From an uncultured Sulfitobacter sp. (GTDB lineage Bacteria > Pseudomonadota > Alphaproteobacteria > Rhodobacterales > Rhodobacteraceae): a DNA stretch of 64,000 nt. The stretch is from NCBI GenBank assembly GCA_947501805.1, contig CANMXJ010000016.1:20850-84849 (forward strand), in the 5' to 3' direction. Positions 27,125 through 34,838 of this stretch are shown in pieces. Within the stretch, counting starts at the first letter, position 1; the number at the start of each line of letters is the position of its first letter. The notes below the pieces were generated by a model that saw only the letters and a list, made by a program, of their open reading frames with translations, was not told the origin of the DNA and made no database searches. A program made the translations under genes and the position numbers.

Positions 27125-27970
27125 ATGAACAAGAGAAGCCCCAAAGACTTGCCTTCGAACAGAGAACTACCTTCCAAGCGCCATGGTAGGTTCTTAGAAT
27201 TTGTGGATGAGACGCCTTTTGTACTCTTAGGCATTATGGTTCTGGGCGCATACGTTGGTCTTGTAGCGCTGGTTAGCTTTGTTGAGTTTGTCGCGCTCAT
27301 CGGTTTCGAGCTAAATTTGGTGAAAGGGGCAAATGGCTGGTGGGATATCCTGTATTTCAATTTTATGACTATTTTAACTGTTGGTTACGGAGACCTCTCA
27401 CCGCTGGGATTTGGCAAAGTCCTGTCTTCTCTTTTGGCACTTGCCGGCGTTGGTCTTTTTGCAGGCGGGGTATCTCTTCTAACCATAAAGGCATTGAGGC
27501 CATCGGCGCATACAATAGTTTTTTCGAAGTACGCTTACTACTGCAAAAGAGAGCAAAGATTTTTGATAATTTTCTTAAATACAAGCGTTGCCCGGTTGGA
27601 AAGCTGCACGATAAGCTCGTACTTCAAGCTTGGACGAGACTGGTCGGTGAAGCCAGCAATTGCGTCGCCATTCCTTACAAAGGCAGTGCAAACCTTCTTC
27701 ATAGATGAGCACCCGATGGCTGACATTTCTGAAAGACTTACGGATGGCGATTGCCTTCGAGTATGCGTAGCTGGAAATTTACTTGGCTCTGAAGTGGCGG
27801 AAACTGCCCAGTACAAGCCAGACGAGATCATAATAATTGAGAACCGTGATCTATTGGCATCCCATGAACCCTTCTGGCACCCAGATTTCAAGGACGAAGA
27901 GTTTGCTAAGATGTTTCACTATCGACCAGCCGGTGCCAAGTCTCTTCAAGAGCAGTTTGGATTGCGTTGA
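27125..27970 (+). CDS. Two-helix potassium channel, Kir-like
   Basis: A 281-residue protein. I take ATG 27125 (MNKRSPKDLP) rather than an upstream TTG. The first helix is at about residues 38-62. The pore loop carries the K+ selectivity filter TVGYGD in FNFMTILTVGYGDLSP (about residue 100), then the second helix. The C-terminal 150 residues look like the cytoplasmic immunoglobulin-like domain of inward-rectifier (KirBac) channels: FSKYAYYCKREQRFLIIFLN, then EHPMAD, then GDCLRVCVAG and YKPDEIIII. It is AT-rich compared with its neighbours and convergent with the reverse transcriptase gene. A housekeeping K+ role is possible; a role in phage defence is speculation from context. Confidence 0.8.
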   Translation: MNKRSPKDLPSNRELPSKRHGRFLEFVDETPFVLLGIMVLGAYVGLVALVSFVEFVALIGFELNLVKGANGWWDILYFNFMTILTVGYGDLSPLGFGKVLSSLLALAGVGLFAGGVSLLTIKALRPSAHTIVFSKYAYYCKREQRFLIIFLNTSVARLESCTISSYFKLGRDWSVKPAIASPFLTKAVQTFFIDEHPMADISERLTDGDCLRVCVAGNLLGSEVAETAQYKPDEIIIIENRDLLASHEPFWHPDFKDEEFAKMFHYRPAGAKSLQEQFGLR

Positions 27971-28074
27971 TTGCGCCATCTCACCATACAGAAAATTCGT
28001 TGTGATGGTGTCAAACAGATCTGACTGGAGTGGCAACGGCCCGAAAGGTCCGCTTCCGTCCTAAGTATGGATAA

Positions 28075-29535
28075 TTAACCCAATGCAGCCTTTGCTGCCG
28101 GAGCACAAATGCTTTGCAGAATGATGCTGTCTGGACTTTGCCGTTCGATCATATCCACTGAAGATTCTTGGAGTCTTGCAGACACACCAAGTCCGGTCAG
28201 AACCTTGCTTTGCTTTCGGATTAACATAAGAAAATTCGCCCGAGCACCGGCATAAGGGCGTGCCAGAAAGTCACTTCGTATCTTCAAGAACATCTCTTTT
28301 GGATTATCTGCCACGGCAATAAGGTACACCAGTTGTTTGTCAGATAAGGTAGAGATAATTTCTGGATTATTCTCGGCGGTCTCGAAAATGAAGTTTTTTT
28401 CGAAAGTTCCAGCGGCGGCCCCTAACCTAAATACATAACCCAAGGTAGCACGGAAGATGGTGTCCAAACGAATTGGATTACCCCTTCCATGCCATGCAAG
28501 AGCTGCTCGAAGCTTGCTCCTAAACTTCTTCAGGTTTCGATCACCAATGGCTGAAAGCACGTCGAGACCTCGGAAACGTGCTAATTCATCTCGTGTGTAA
28601 ATCTTGGTTTTATGAGCATTTAGATTGAGGCCTTCTGGGAGGAGAAGCCTTGAAGCTTTATGGATGGCATCCTCTAGAATTTTTTTGTTTGGCCCAAAGA
28701 TCATCATGTCGTCGGCCCAACGGACATAGAGCAAGCCATGATTTTGGCAATACGCATCAAATTCATCGTCAAAATTTTGCAAGTAATAATGCGATAAGAA
28801 GCGAGAGCCATCCGTAATAATTTCTTGCGGAATGCCTTTGGATGAGCGGCTGTAACCTTTTGTGCGTCTATCCCAAAGCCCAAGGAAAACTTCTAACAAC
28901 TCAATAACATCTTTCGTTCCACGGGGCATATCCTTCCGTAGCCTTTCAATCAGGCGCGGGATTTCAATGGTATCATAAAAGTTTGCAACATCTGTCGTCG
29001 CTACAAAAGCGCCACTTGAAGCAGAGTCAGTCAACTCACGAATGAGTTGAGTGAATCCCAGAAACTCGCCAAACCACATGTCATTTGAAAAAGTTCCGGA
29101 TGTGTATTCGTCTTGAAAGTCAGCGGCTTCCTCATTTTCAATCGGCATTTCCGAAGGGATGGATGCGACGCTGATGGGTATCGAGCGAAAGCCACCAAAA
29201 ATACGGGGCTTCTTCTTCAATACCCTCTCACCGATATGGCCACAAAGGTGATAGTAGACGGCCATGTCCTCTTTCGAAAGGATTGGTACAAAACGCGTCA
29301 CTCCATTGCCTTTCTCACCGCCCAAATAACCATGGACAACTTCAGGGACGTAGCTTCGTCTCGCTAGACGTGCATTGTATTCCTTTACAAAATGACTGGC
29401 CTTTCCAAGATCAGATCTTTCTACTATCGGCACCTGACCATCCAATAGTTGTCGCCAGACGCTTTGAGTAAGACTCGTCTCCAATCGAAATTTTTTCACC
29501 CACTGCCCCAAAAAATCAAAAAATAGCTGCTGCAC
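28075..29535 (-). CDS. Reverse transcriptase of unassigned (defence-type) group
   Basis: A 486-residue RNA-directed DNA polymerase. Motif A is FVATTDVANFYDTIEI, motif B GIPQEIITDGSRFLSHYYL, motif C YVRWADDMMIFG (metal-binding DD), and motif D LNLNAHKTKIY. The upstream R box RFVPILSKEDMAVYYHLCGH is also present. It lacks the maturase and HNH domains of group II introns. A C-terminal region of about 150 residues has no recognised domain. No intron, msr/msd fold or telomerase-like partner was evident nearby. The start is GTG at 29535 with no strong ribosome site. It resembles stand-alone UG/DRT or Abi-type enzymes and stands beside an AbiE pair, so anti-phage function is plausible. Confidence 0.85.
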   Translation of the reverse strand: MQQLFFDFLGQWVKKFRLETSLTQSVWRQLLDGQVPIVERSDLGKASHFVKEYNARLARRSYVPEVVHGYLGGEKGNGVTRFVPILSKEDMAVYYHLCGHIGERVLKKKPRIFGGFRSIPISVASIPSEMPIENEEAADFQDEYTSGTFSNDMWFGEFLGFTQLIRELTDSASSGAFVATTDVANFYDTIEIPRLIERLRKDMPRGTKDVIELLEVFLGLWDRRTKGYSRSSKGIPQEIITDGSRFLSHYYLQNFDDEFDAYCQNHGLLYVRWADDMMIFGPNKKILEDAIHKASRLLLPEGLNLNAHKTKIYTRDELARFRGLDVLSAIGDRNLKKFRSKLRAALAWHGRGNPIRLDTIFRATLGYVFRLGAAAGTFEKNFIFETAENNPEIISTLSDKQLVYLIAVADNPKEMFLKIRSDFLARPYAGARANFLMLIRKQSKVLTGLGVSARLQESSVDMIERQSPDSIILQSICAPAAKAALG

Positions 29536-29737
29536 AAGACAGACATGAAATTTTTAAGAAATGAAAGTTCTCACTCTCGCCAATAAATATCTTCTTCTGA
29601 GCCAGAGACGTCTACCCATGTCATACCGCCGTTGCCGAAGCGCAGCGAATGTCCGCTATCCGCCCACTCCTTGCAGAAACGGTGGCTCCTGGGCGAAGTG
29701 CCGCGGCCTTGGCAGCGGCCACCATAGTATGTTACAA

Positions 29738-29770
29738 AACCTCGGACCAAATACAAATCTGTCTGAGGTT
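29738..29770. promoter_or_regulatory. Inverted repeat before abiEi, candidate AbiEi operator
   Basis: AACCTCGGAC at 29738-29747 and GTCTGAGGTT at 29761-29770 are inverted copies matching at 9 of 10 positions, with a 13-base AT-rich spacer. The repeat ends eight bases before the abiEi start codon. AbiEi antitoxins repress their own promoter by binding inverted repeats, so this is the expected place for such a site. The rest of the 29536-29737 spacer holds nothing I can name. Confidence 0.5.
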
Positions 29771-29778
29771 ATCTATCA

Positions 29779-30396
29779 ATGCCACACGACCTGACACAGA
29801 GGCAGCGCCTCCTTGAATACCTGAAATCCTATGCGCCGGCACGCGCACGGGATCTTGAGGATGTTGGCGTCTCAGCGGCAGCAATCTCGCGCTCAGTGCA
29901 GTCCGGTGAAATCCTTCGTCTAGGCCGAGGGCTTTACGGCCTGCCCGACAGCGTTCCCAATACGCATGAAACCCTTATCGAAGTGGCCAAGCGGGCACCA
30001 AAGGCCGTCATCTGCCTGACGTCGGCTCTGGCATTTCATGGCCTGACCGATCAACTGCCGCGGCGCGTCTGGATCGCCATCGGTGCCAAGGACTGGGAGC
30101 CCAAGATCACATATCCCAAGATCCGAGCAGTCCGGTTCCGTGAACCGTATTTCTCCGACGGCGTCGAGGAGCACCAGCTGGGTGGAACCACGATTAAGAT
30201 GTACACAATTCCGAAGACGCTCGCCGACGCGTTCCGGAACCAACGCCTCGTTGATCGGTCGGTCGCCATCGAGGCTCTCAAGGCCGCGATCGAACAGCGT
30301 AAGGCGACGCCTTCAGCCATTGCCGAGGCTGCGCGGACCTACGGTGCCTGGAACCAAATGCGCCCCTACCTCGAAGCCGTGACGTCGAATGGCTGA
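29779..30396 (+). CDS. abiEi: AbiEi family antitoxin (type IV TA)
   Basis: A 205-residue protein. The N-terminal winged helix reads LLEYLKSYAPARARDLEDVG and AISRSVQSGEILRLGRGLYGLP, followed by the AbiEi core VICLTSALAFHGLTDQLPRRVWIAI. In the family the antitoxin neutralises the toxin's effect without contacting it and represses the operon. It overlaps the abiEii toxin gene by eight bases, the normal arrangement. An inverted repeat sits just upstream. The pair can protect against phage by abortive infection and also stabilise plasmids. Confidence 0.92.
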   Translation: MPHDLTQRQRLLEYLKSYAPARARDLEDVGVSAAAISRSVQSGEILRLGRGLYGLPDSVPNTHETLIEVAKRAPKAVICLTSALAFHGLTDQLPRRVWIAIGAKDWEPKITYPKIRAVRFREPYFSDGVEEHQLGGTTIKMYTIPKTLADAFRNQRLVDRSVAIEALKAAIEQRKATPSAIAEAARTYGAWNQMRPYLEAVTSNG

Positions 30397-31255
30397 CCAG
30401 CCCAAGAACATCGCCGCATCGGTGCGCCAGAGACTGCTGAACCTCGCGCGCGCGGAGGGGCAGGCCTTCGACGTGGTGTTGGTCGCATTCGGACTGGAGC
30501 GACTCATCTACCGCCTGTCGGTGTCGGCACACCGCGATCGCTTCGTGTTGAAGGGCGGCATGCTCGTCACCCTTTGGACGAAGGATAGGGGCCGGTTTAC
30601 CCGAGACATCGACTTCCTGTCGTTCGGGGCCGAAGACGAGGCGACCCTCAAGAAGACCATCACGGAGATCCTTGCGATCAACGTAGACGATGGCCTCGTC
30701 TTCGACGGTGCCAGTCTTACGGCAGCCCCGATCAGGGAAGATCAGGTCTACGGCGGCATGCGCCTGAAAACTACTGCCTTTCTCGAAAAGACGAAGATTC
30801 CGATCACAATCGATGTCGGGTTCGGAGATGCGCTCGGAAACCCGGACTACACACTCGACTATGACTCCCTGCTCGACTTTCCCTCGGCATCGGTGCGCGC
30901 CTACTCCCCCGAGACGGTCATCGCGGAGAAATTTCAGGCGGTTGTTGCGCTCGGCGTCATCAATGGTCGAATGAAGGATTACTACGACCTATGGGCGTTG
31001 CCAAAAGCCGTGGATCTCGATCTGGACGATCTGCAGGCCAGCATCGAAAAGACTTTTGAGCGGCGTCAGACGGCGGTGCCAAAGGAGCGACCGACAGGGC
31101 TGTCCCAAGAATTCGCCACCGATGCAACAAAGTCCGCACAATGGCGCGCCTATTCCGAGGCGACCGAGATCGAGGATCTGAGCCTCGGACAGGTCGTCGA
31201 TGATATCTGGACCACGCTGGAGCCCATCTGCACCCGTGTCATTGGTGTGACTTAA
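30389..31255 (+). CDS. abiEii: AbiEii nucleotidyltransferase toxin
   Basis: A 288-residue nucleotidyltransferase. The catalytic region reads FVLKGGMLVTLW, then RFTRDIDFLSFG, containing the metal-binding DxD, and later PETVIAEKFQAVVALG with NGRMKDYYDLW, which is typical of AbiEii/MenT-like toxins. These enzymes transfer nucleotides to tRNA or other targets to stop growth. It overlaps the antitoxin gene. The gene ends about 60 bases before a perfect 12-bp inverted repeat. Confidence 0.92.
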   Translation: MADQPKNIAASVRQRLLNLARAEGQAFDVVLVAFGLERLIYRLSVSAHRDRFVLKGGMLVTLWTKDRGRFTRDIDFLSFGAEDEATLKKTITEILAINVDDGLVFDGASLTAAPIREDQVYGGMRLKTTAFLEKTKIPITIDVGFGDALGNPDYTLDYDSLLDFPSASVRAYSPETVIAEKFQAVVALGVINGRMKDYYDLWALPKAVDLDLDDLQASIEKTFERRQTAVPKERPTGLSQEFATDATKSAQWRAYSEATEIEDLSLGQVVDDIWTTLEPICTRVIGVT

Positions 31256-31316
31256 GGGAGCCGATCTCAGCTTGTGCCTTCGATCACGGCCGGAGCACTG
31301 CACTACGACAGGACTA

Positions 31317-31345
31317 TGAGTTATAGAAATCCATTCTATAACTCA
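31317..31345. repeat. Perfect 29-bp inverted repeat between abiEii and scpB
   Basis: TGAGTTATAGAA at 31317-31328 and TTCTATAACTCA at 31334-31345 are perfect inverted copies with a 5-base spacer. Read another way, this is 11-bp arms around 7 bp. A related half copy, TGAGCGATAGAA, follows at about 31362. It lies between convergent genes. There is no T run, so a simple terminator is doubtful. Alternatives are a recombinase or protein-binding site. Confidence 0.6.
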
Positions 31346-31390
31346 CGGCAGCCCCGAATTTGAGCGATAGAACTGGGTGCGGGGACTCCA

Positions 31391-31984
31391 TCACGTCTCT
31401 GTCAATCCCGCATCCGCCAATTGCTCACGATCCGGAAGATCTTGAAGCGTCTCCAGATCAAAGGTCACAAGGAACTTGTCGGTCGTCACGTAGGTATAGG
31501 GCGCACCGCGCCTAGGGGATCGAGGACCCGTCCCGATCAAACCCTGCGCGTGCAATCGCCCGATCAAGTCGCGACTGATCTCCTTGCCGAAGATGTCCTT
31601 CAACCCATCCCGTGTGATCGGTTGGTGATAGGCAATGGCGGCCAGCACCGCGACATCGAATTCGCGCAGATCGAGGTCCTGATCGCCGATACCCGCGGCC
31701 GTCCGGATCGCGGGCGCATAGGCCGGTCGCGTCCGCATCATCCAACCGCCGGCCACCTGCGCGACTTCGAAGGACCGTCCTTCCAGATCAGCAATCAGGT
31801 CCTCGACCAACAAGTCGACCGAGGTCCCCTGCCCCACAACGCGGGCCAGATCTGCGTGCGGCACCGGCGAGGCGGAGGCGAAGAGCACGGCTTCGATCCG
31901 GCGCATCCATTCGCGCCAGCGCAAATCTTGCGGCAGGTCCTCGAGCCCGCGGTCAAGCTCCGTTTCAGTATGATCCTTCGCCAT
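31391..31984 (-). CDS. scpB: ScpB-like winged-helix protein
   Basis: A 197-residue protein related to ScpB, the kleisin-associated subunit of the SMC-ScpAB condensin. The N-terminal winged helix includes RRIEAVLFASASPVPHADLARVVG. The second winged helix includes EFDVAVLAAIAYHQPITRDGLKDIFG and ISRDLIGRLHAQGLI. No ScpA or SMC gene is in the window. It lies two bases after the DUF1403 gene. The same trio with a tyrosine recombinase recurs on Rhodobacteraceae plasmids. It is probably a plasmid maintenance or recombination-accessory protein rather than chromosomal condensin; that is inference. Confidence 0.85.
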   Translation of the reverse strand: MAKDHTETELDRGLEDLPQDLRWREWMRRIEAVLFASASPVPHADLARVVGQGTSVDLLVEDLIADLEGRSFEVAQVAGGWMMRTRPAYAPAIRTAAGIGDQDLDLREFDVAVLAAIAYHQPITRDGLKDIFGKEISRDLIGRLHAQGLIGTGPRSPRRGAPYTYVTTDKFLVTFDLETLQDLPDREQLADAGLTET

Positions 31985-31986
31985 CG

Positions 31987-32877
31987 TCAGACCCCGTAGA
32001 GCCGGAAAGTGTCGCGCCCGGTCAGCTCCCGCACGACACCGAGTTCTACCAACCTGTCGCAGAACCGGCGCGCGGCCCGACCGGAGCGAAGCGAGGTCAG
32101 CGACGTTGGCGCCACAGCATCCCGGCTCAGAAACAACGCCACCGCCCCGTCGGCGCCCCTCGCCCGGAGCTTGGGGGCAACCTCTTTCAGGCGAGTGGCT
32201 CGGCGAGACAGGTTTCCTGCCTCACGCACTACTTCGGCCGCGGCCGCCGAGATCGCCCGATGGCAGGCCAACCGTAGGTCCGCATCGGTCTTCCGCAGAT
32301 CAGCCCGCCTAAGACCAAGCGCGAAGAGCGGCAGGACATGGCTCCACCCGAGCGCTTGTGCCAATGCCGCGTCTGCTAGGATCAACCCCACGGTGAAATC
32401 ACGGGGCCGATCCGCGAGAACCGCCTGCAGCACGGCCGCAGCCCGAGGGATCGGCGTCCCCTGCCCTTCATCCAACCAGCAGGCAATTTGCTCTGCGCCG
32501 ATCCGGGGCAATGCGCGGCACAGCACCTTCACTGAGATCGGCCGCTCCACCGCACGTCGCCAAGAGAGATAGGTCTCGCCCGCGGGACCCGGTTTATCGC
32601 CGGGCTGCAGAAACGCCACCGCATCGCGTAACTCTGCAGCCCGTTCTGGCCGCCCCTGATGCGTCACGCAGGCCTCTGCCGCGCGCAACGCCAACCGCGC
32701 CCGCAACAAGCTCTGGGGCACGTCATCCCGGCTCACCACAAGATGCAGGTGGCTGAGCGCCGCCCCTGACAAAAACGCCACATCTTCGGGGGTTTCAGCC
32801 CGCATGGAGGTGACCCAACCCGGGAGTTTGGGTACGTTGATTGGGTCGTCCAAGATGGTATTCGACTGATAGGTCAT
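31987..32877 (-). CDS. DUF1403 family protein
   Basis: A 296-residue protein of DUF1403, known from plasmids and accessory regions of Rhizobiales and Rhodobacteraceae. The N-terminal part is largely alpha-helical. The C terminus carries the conserved RSGRAARRFCDRLVELGVVR followed by ELTGR and TFRLYG, which looks like a DNA-binding winged helix. It is nearly contiguous with scpB, so one transcript is likely. Divergent across about 155 bases is the integrase at 33034, with a recombinase-like inverted repeat between. The molecular function is unknown. Confidence 0.85.
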   Translation of the reverse strand: MTYQSNTILDDPINVPKLPGWVTSMRAETPEDVAFLSGAALSHLHLVVSRDDVPQSLLRARLALRAAEACVTHQGRPERAAELRDAVAFLQPGDKPGPAGETYLSWRRAVERPISVKVLCRALPRIGAEQIACWLDEGQGTPIPRAAAVLQAVLADRPRDFTVGLILADAALAQALGWSHVLPLFALGLRRADLRKTDADLRLACHRAISAAAAEVVREAGNLSRRATRLKEVAPKLRARGADGAVALFLSRDAVAPTSLTSLRSGRAARRFCDRLVELGVVRELTGRDTFRLYGV

Positions 32878-32953
32878 GCCACAACACTATCCCGCTACGG
32901 CGCTTTCCGCCACAATATATTGCTATAACCGCCCCACCCTGCGGGTCTCTGCT

Positions 32954-32982
32954 ATGTCCAATAAGTTTGCATTATCGGACAT
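32954..32982. repeat. 11-7-11 inverted repeat, candidate recombinase core site
   Basis: ATGTCCAATAA at 32954-32964, spacer GTTTGCA, then TTATCGGACAT at 32972-32982. The arms match at 10 of 11 positions. This architecture, two 11-bp arms around 6-8 bp, is that of tyrosine-recombinase crossover sites such as dif or attachment cores. It lies about 50 bases before the integrase gene. Confidence 0.6.
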
Positions 32983-33033
32983 TGCGAGATATGCTGAAAA
33001 CCAGTTTAATTACATCACTGGATTCACGGGAAA

Positions 33034-34149
33034 ATGGCATCAGCGGACGAGAAATCGACATCATCAAACTCTGGTGCGTTCCGTATCGCTCAGGACGACG
33101 AGATAGATCAAGAGAAAAGCGATGGCATCGCCCTGCCCGCACATGTCGCAGGTTCAGGCGCGCTTGATCGCCTTGTTGATACCGCGCGGGATTACGCCCG
33201 CCAAGCGACGTCCGAGAACACCAACAAGGCCTATAAGAAGGACTGGGCCCATTTCTCCAGCTGGTGCCGCAGACGTGGTGCCGACCCCCTGCCCCCGTCT
33301 CCGGAACTGGTCGGCCTCTACATTGCCAACTGCGCGGCTCCGGATACCAAGACCCCATCGCAGTCGGCGTCCCGACCCCTGTCCGTAAGTACGATCGAGC
33401 GCCGTCTCTCTGGCCTTGCATGGCAGTACCAGCAGCGCGGGTTTACGCTGGATCGCAAGAATCGCCACATCGCCACGGTGCTGGCCGGGATCAAACGCAA
33501 ACATGCCCGTCCGCCGGTCCAGAAAGAAGCCATCCTGCGCGATGACATTCTCGCCATGATCGCCACCCTGCCCTACGACCTGCGAGGGCTGCGCGACCGA
33601 TCTATCCTGCTACTTGGATTTGCGGGCGGACTCAGGCGATCCGAGATCGTCAGCCTCGATCACGGCAAGGACGACACACCAGATAGTGGCGGCTGGATCA
33701 AAATCATGGACGAAGGCGCCCTGATCACACTCAACGCAAAGACCGGATGGCGCGAAGTGGAAATCGGCCGGGGATCGAGCGACCAGACATGCCCGGTGCA
33801 TGCGCTGGAACAATGGCTGCATTTCGCCAAGATCGATTTTGGGCCTGTGTTCGTCCGCACCTCCCGCGATGGCAAGAAGGCACTGGAGGCACGGCTCAGT
33901 GACAAACACGTCGCCCGTTTGATCAAGCAAACAGTGCTGGATGCTGGCATCCGGTCGGACCTGCCTGAGAAAGACCGGATGGCGCTTTTCTCGGGCCACT
34001 CGCTGCGCGCCGGCCTCGCAAGTTCTGCGGAAGTCGACGAACGCTACGTCCAGAAACATCTCGGCCACGCGTCCGCTGAGATGACCCGCCGCTACCAACG
34101 TCGTCGCGACCGATTCCGCATAAATCTAACAAAAGCTGCAGGGCTATAG
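33034..34149 (+). CDS. Plasmid tyrosine recombinase
   Basis: A 371-residue site-specific recombinase. The N-terminal core-binding domain (about residues 50-165) includes NTNKAYKKDWAHFSSWCRRR. The catalytic residues are Arg in GFAGGLRRSEIVSL (about 197), HSLRAG (about 328), LGHAS and Tyr in TRRYQRRRDRF (about 358). All are present, so it should be active. It is divergent from DUF1403-scpB and followed convergently by parDE. Possible roles are dimer resolution of the plasmid or cointegrate formation. A candidate core site sits in its upstream region. Confidence 0.9.
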   Translation: MASADEKSTSSNSGAFRIAQDDEIDQEKSDGIALPAHVAGSGALDRLVDTARDYARQATSENTNKAYKKDWAHFSSWCRRRGADPLPPSPELVGLYIANCAAPDTKTPSQSASRPLSVSTIERRLSGLAWQYQQRGFTLDRKNRHIATVLAGIKRKHARPPVQKEAILRDDILAMIATLPYDLRGLRDRSILLLGFAGGLRRSEIVSLDHGKDDTPDSGGWIKIMDEGALITLNAKTGWREVEIGRGSSDQTCPVHALEQWLHFAKIDFGPVFVRTSRDGKKALEARLSDKHVARLIKQTVLDAGIRSDLPEKDRMALFSGHSLRAGLASSAEVDERYVQKHLGHASAEMTRRYQRRRDRFRINLTKAAGL

Positions 34150-34158
34150 GCCCCTGCC

Positions 34159-34512
34159 CTACTCAGACGAGCCGGATAGCAAGCGCGTGAGCATGTGTCG
34201 GATGTGATCCTGAGATCCGAAGAACACCGCCAGAATTTGGACGATCTTCCGATCTTCCTGTGCAATGAACCAGAACACGGCCTTGTCGTGCCCAACGAAT
34301 CGCAGGCCAGGGAGAACGTCGGGGCGGAGCGTTCCTTGAAACGGGACTTTTGCAAGGTCACTGGCAGAGGACTGGATACTCCCGATACGCCGCTCCGCGC
34401 GTTCAAATGCTGTGTCAAAATCGTCCCCGAATTCCTGGTACGACTGCAAAAGATGGTCAAAAATCAGTTCGAAGTCACGCTCAGCCGCCGCCGCAAACTC
34501 AACTGTCCACAC
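34159..34512 (-). CDS. parE: ParE/RelE-family toxin
   Basis: A 117-residue toxin of the RelE/ParE fold, starting MWTVEFAAAAERDFELIFDHL. The C-terminal strand reads GHDKAVFWFIAQEDRKIVQILAVFFGSQD. ParE proteins poison DNA gyrase. The antitoxin gene overlaps its start by 14 bases. The location next to repC fits a plasmid addiction module. Confidence 0.9.
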   Translation of the reverse strand: MWTVEFAAAAERDFELIFDHLLQSYQEFGDDFDTAFERAERRIGSIQSSASDLAKVPFQGTLRPDVLPGLRFVGHDKAVFWFIAQEDRKIVQILAVFFGSQDHIRHMLTRLLSGSSE

Positions 34513-34774
34513 GGGCAGTTCGCCGTTTTCTATCGATCATCGCAGTAATGCGCCCATCCATATCCGCTCCCGACACGAAATTACCTTTTGATCGGGCAAG
34601 CAGCACCGCTTTCAAGGCAGCTGTTTCGGCCTCTTCGGCTTCGGTTCTCTGGCGCAGAAGATCAAGACTGTTCTGGATCACAGCACTGACACTTGAATAC
34701 CGGCCCTGTTCCACCAGCTGACGTGCGAAGGCAGCCTGTTGATCAGACAGTGATATTGATGACTTTACGCCCAT
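34499..34774 (-). CDS. parD: ParD-family antitoxin
   Basis: A 91-residue antitoxin. The N-terminal ribbon-helix-helix reads SSISLSDQQAAFARQLVEQG and YSSVSAVIQNSLDLL. The C-terminal half is charged and should wrap the toxin. AAGGAG lies upstream of the start. Direct repeats further upstream may be its operator. It is the first gene of the parDE operon. Confidence 0.9.
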   Translation of the reverse strand: MGVKSSISLSDQQAAFARQLVEQGRYSSVSAVIQNSLDLLRQRTEAEEAETAALKAVLLARSKGNFVSGADMDGRITAMIDRKRRTARVDS

Positions 34775-34798
34775 GATGTCGCTCCTTCAAGATAATAG

Positions 34799-34815
34799 GT
34801 AGCACTGAGTAGCAC
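34799..34815 (-). promoter_or_regulatory. Direct repeat upstream of parD, candidate operator
   Basis: GTAGCAC at 34799 is repeated at 34809 (10-base period, on the plus strand). It lies 25-40 bases upstream of parD, where ribbon-helix-helix antitoxins usually bind repeated motifs to repress their operon. No clear promoter boxes were assigned. Confidence 0.35.
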
Positions 34816-34838
34816 CGCTTTCAAGATGAGATCATTCA

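Noticed and set aside
28075..29535. Retron or group II intron reading of the reverse transcriptase
   Set aside because: No maturase/HNH domain, no intron ends, and no msr/msd-like fold that I could see in the flanks.
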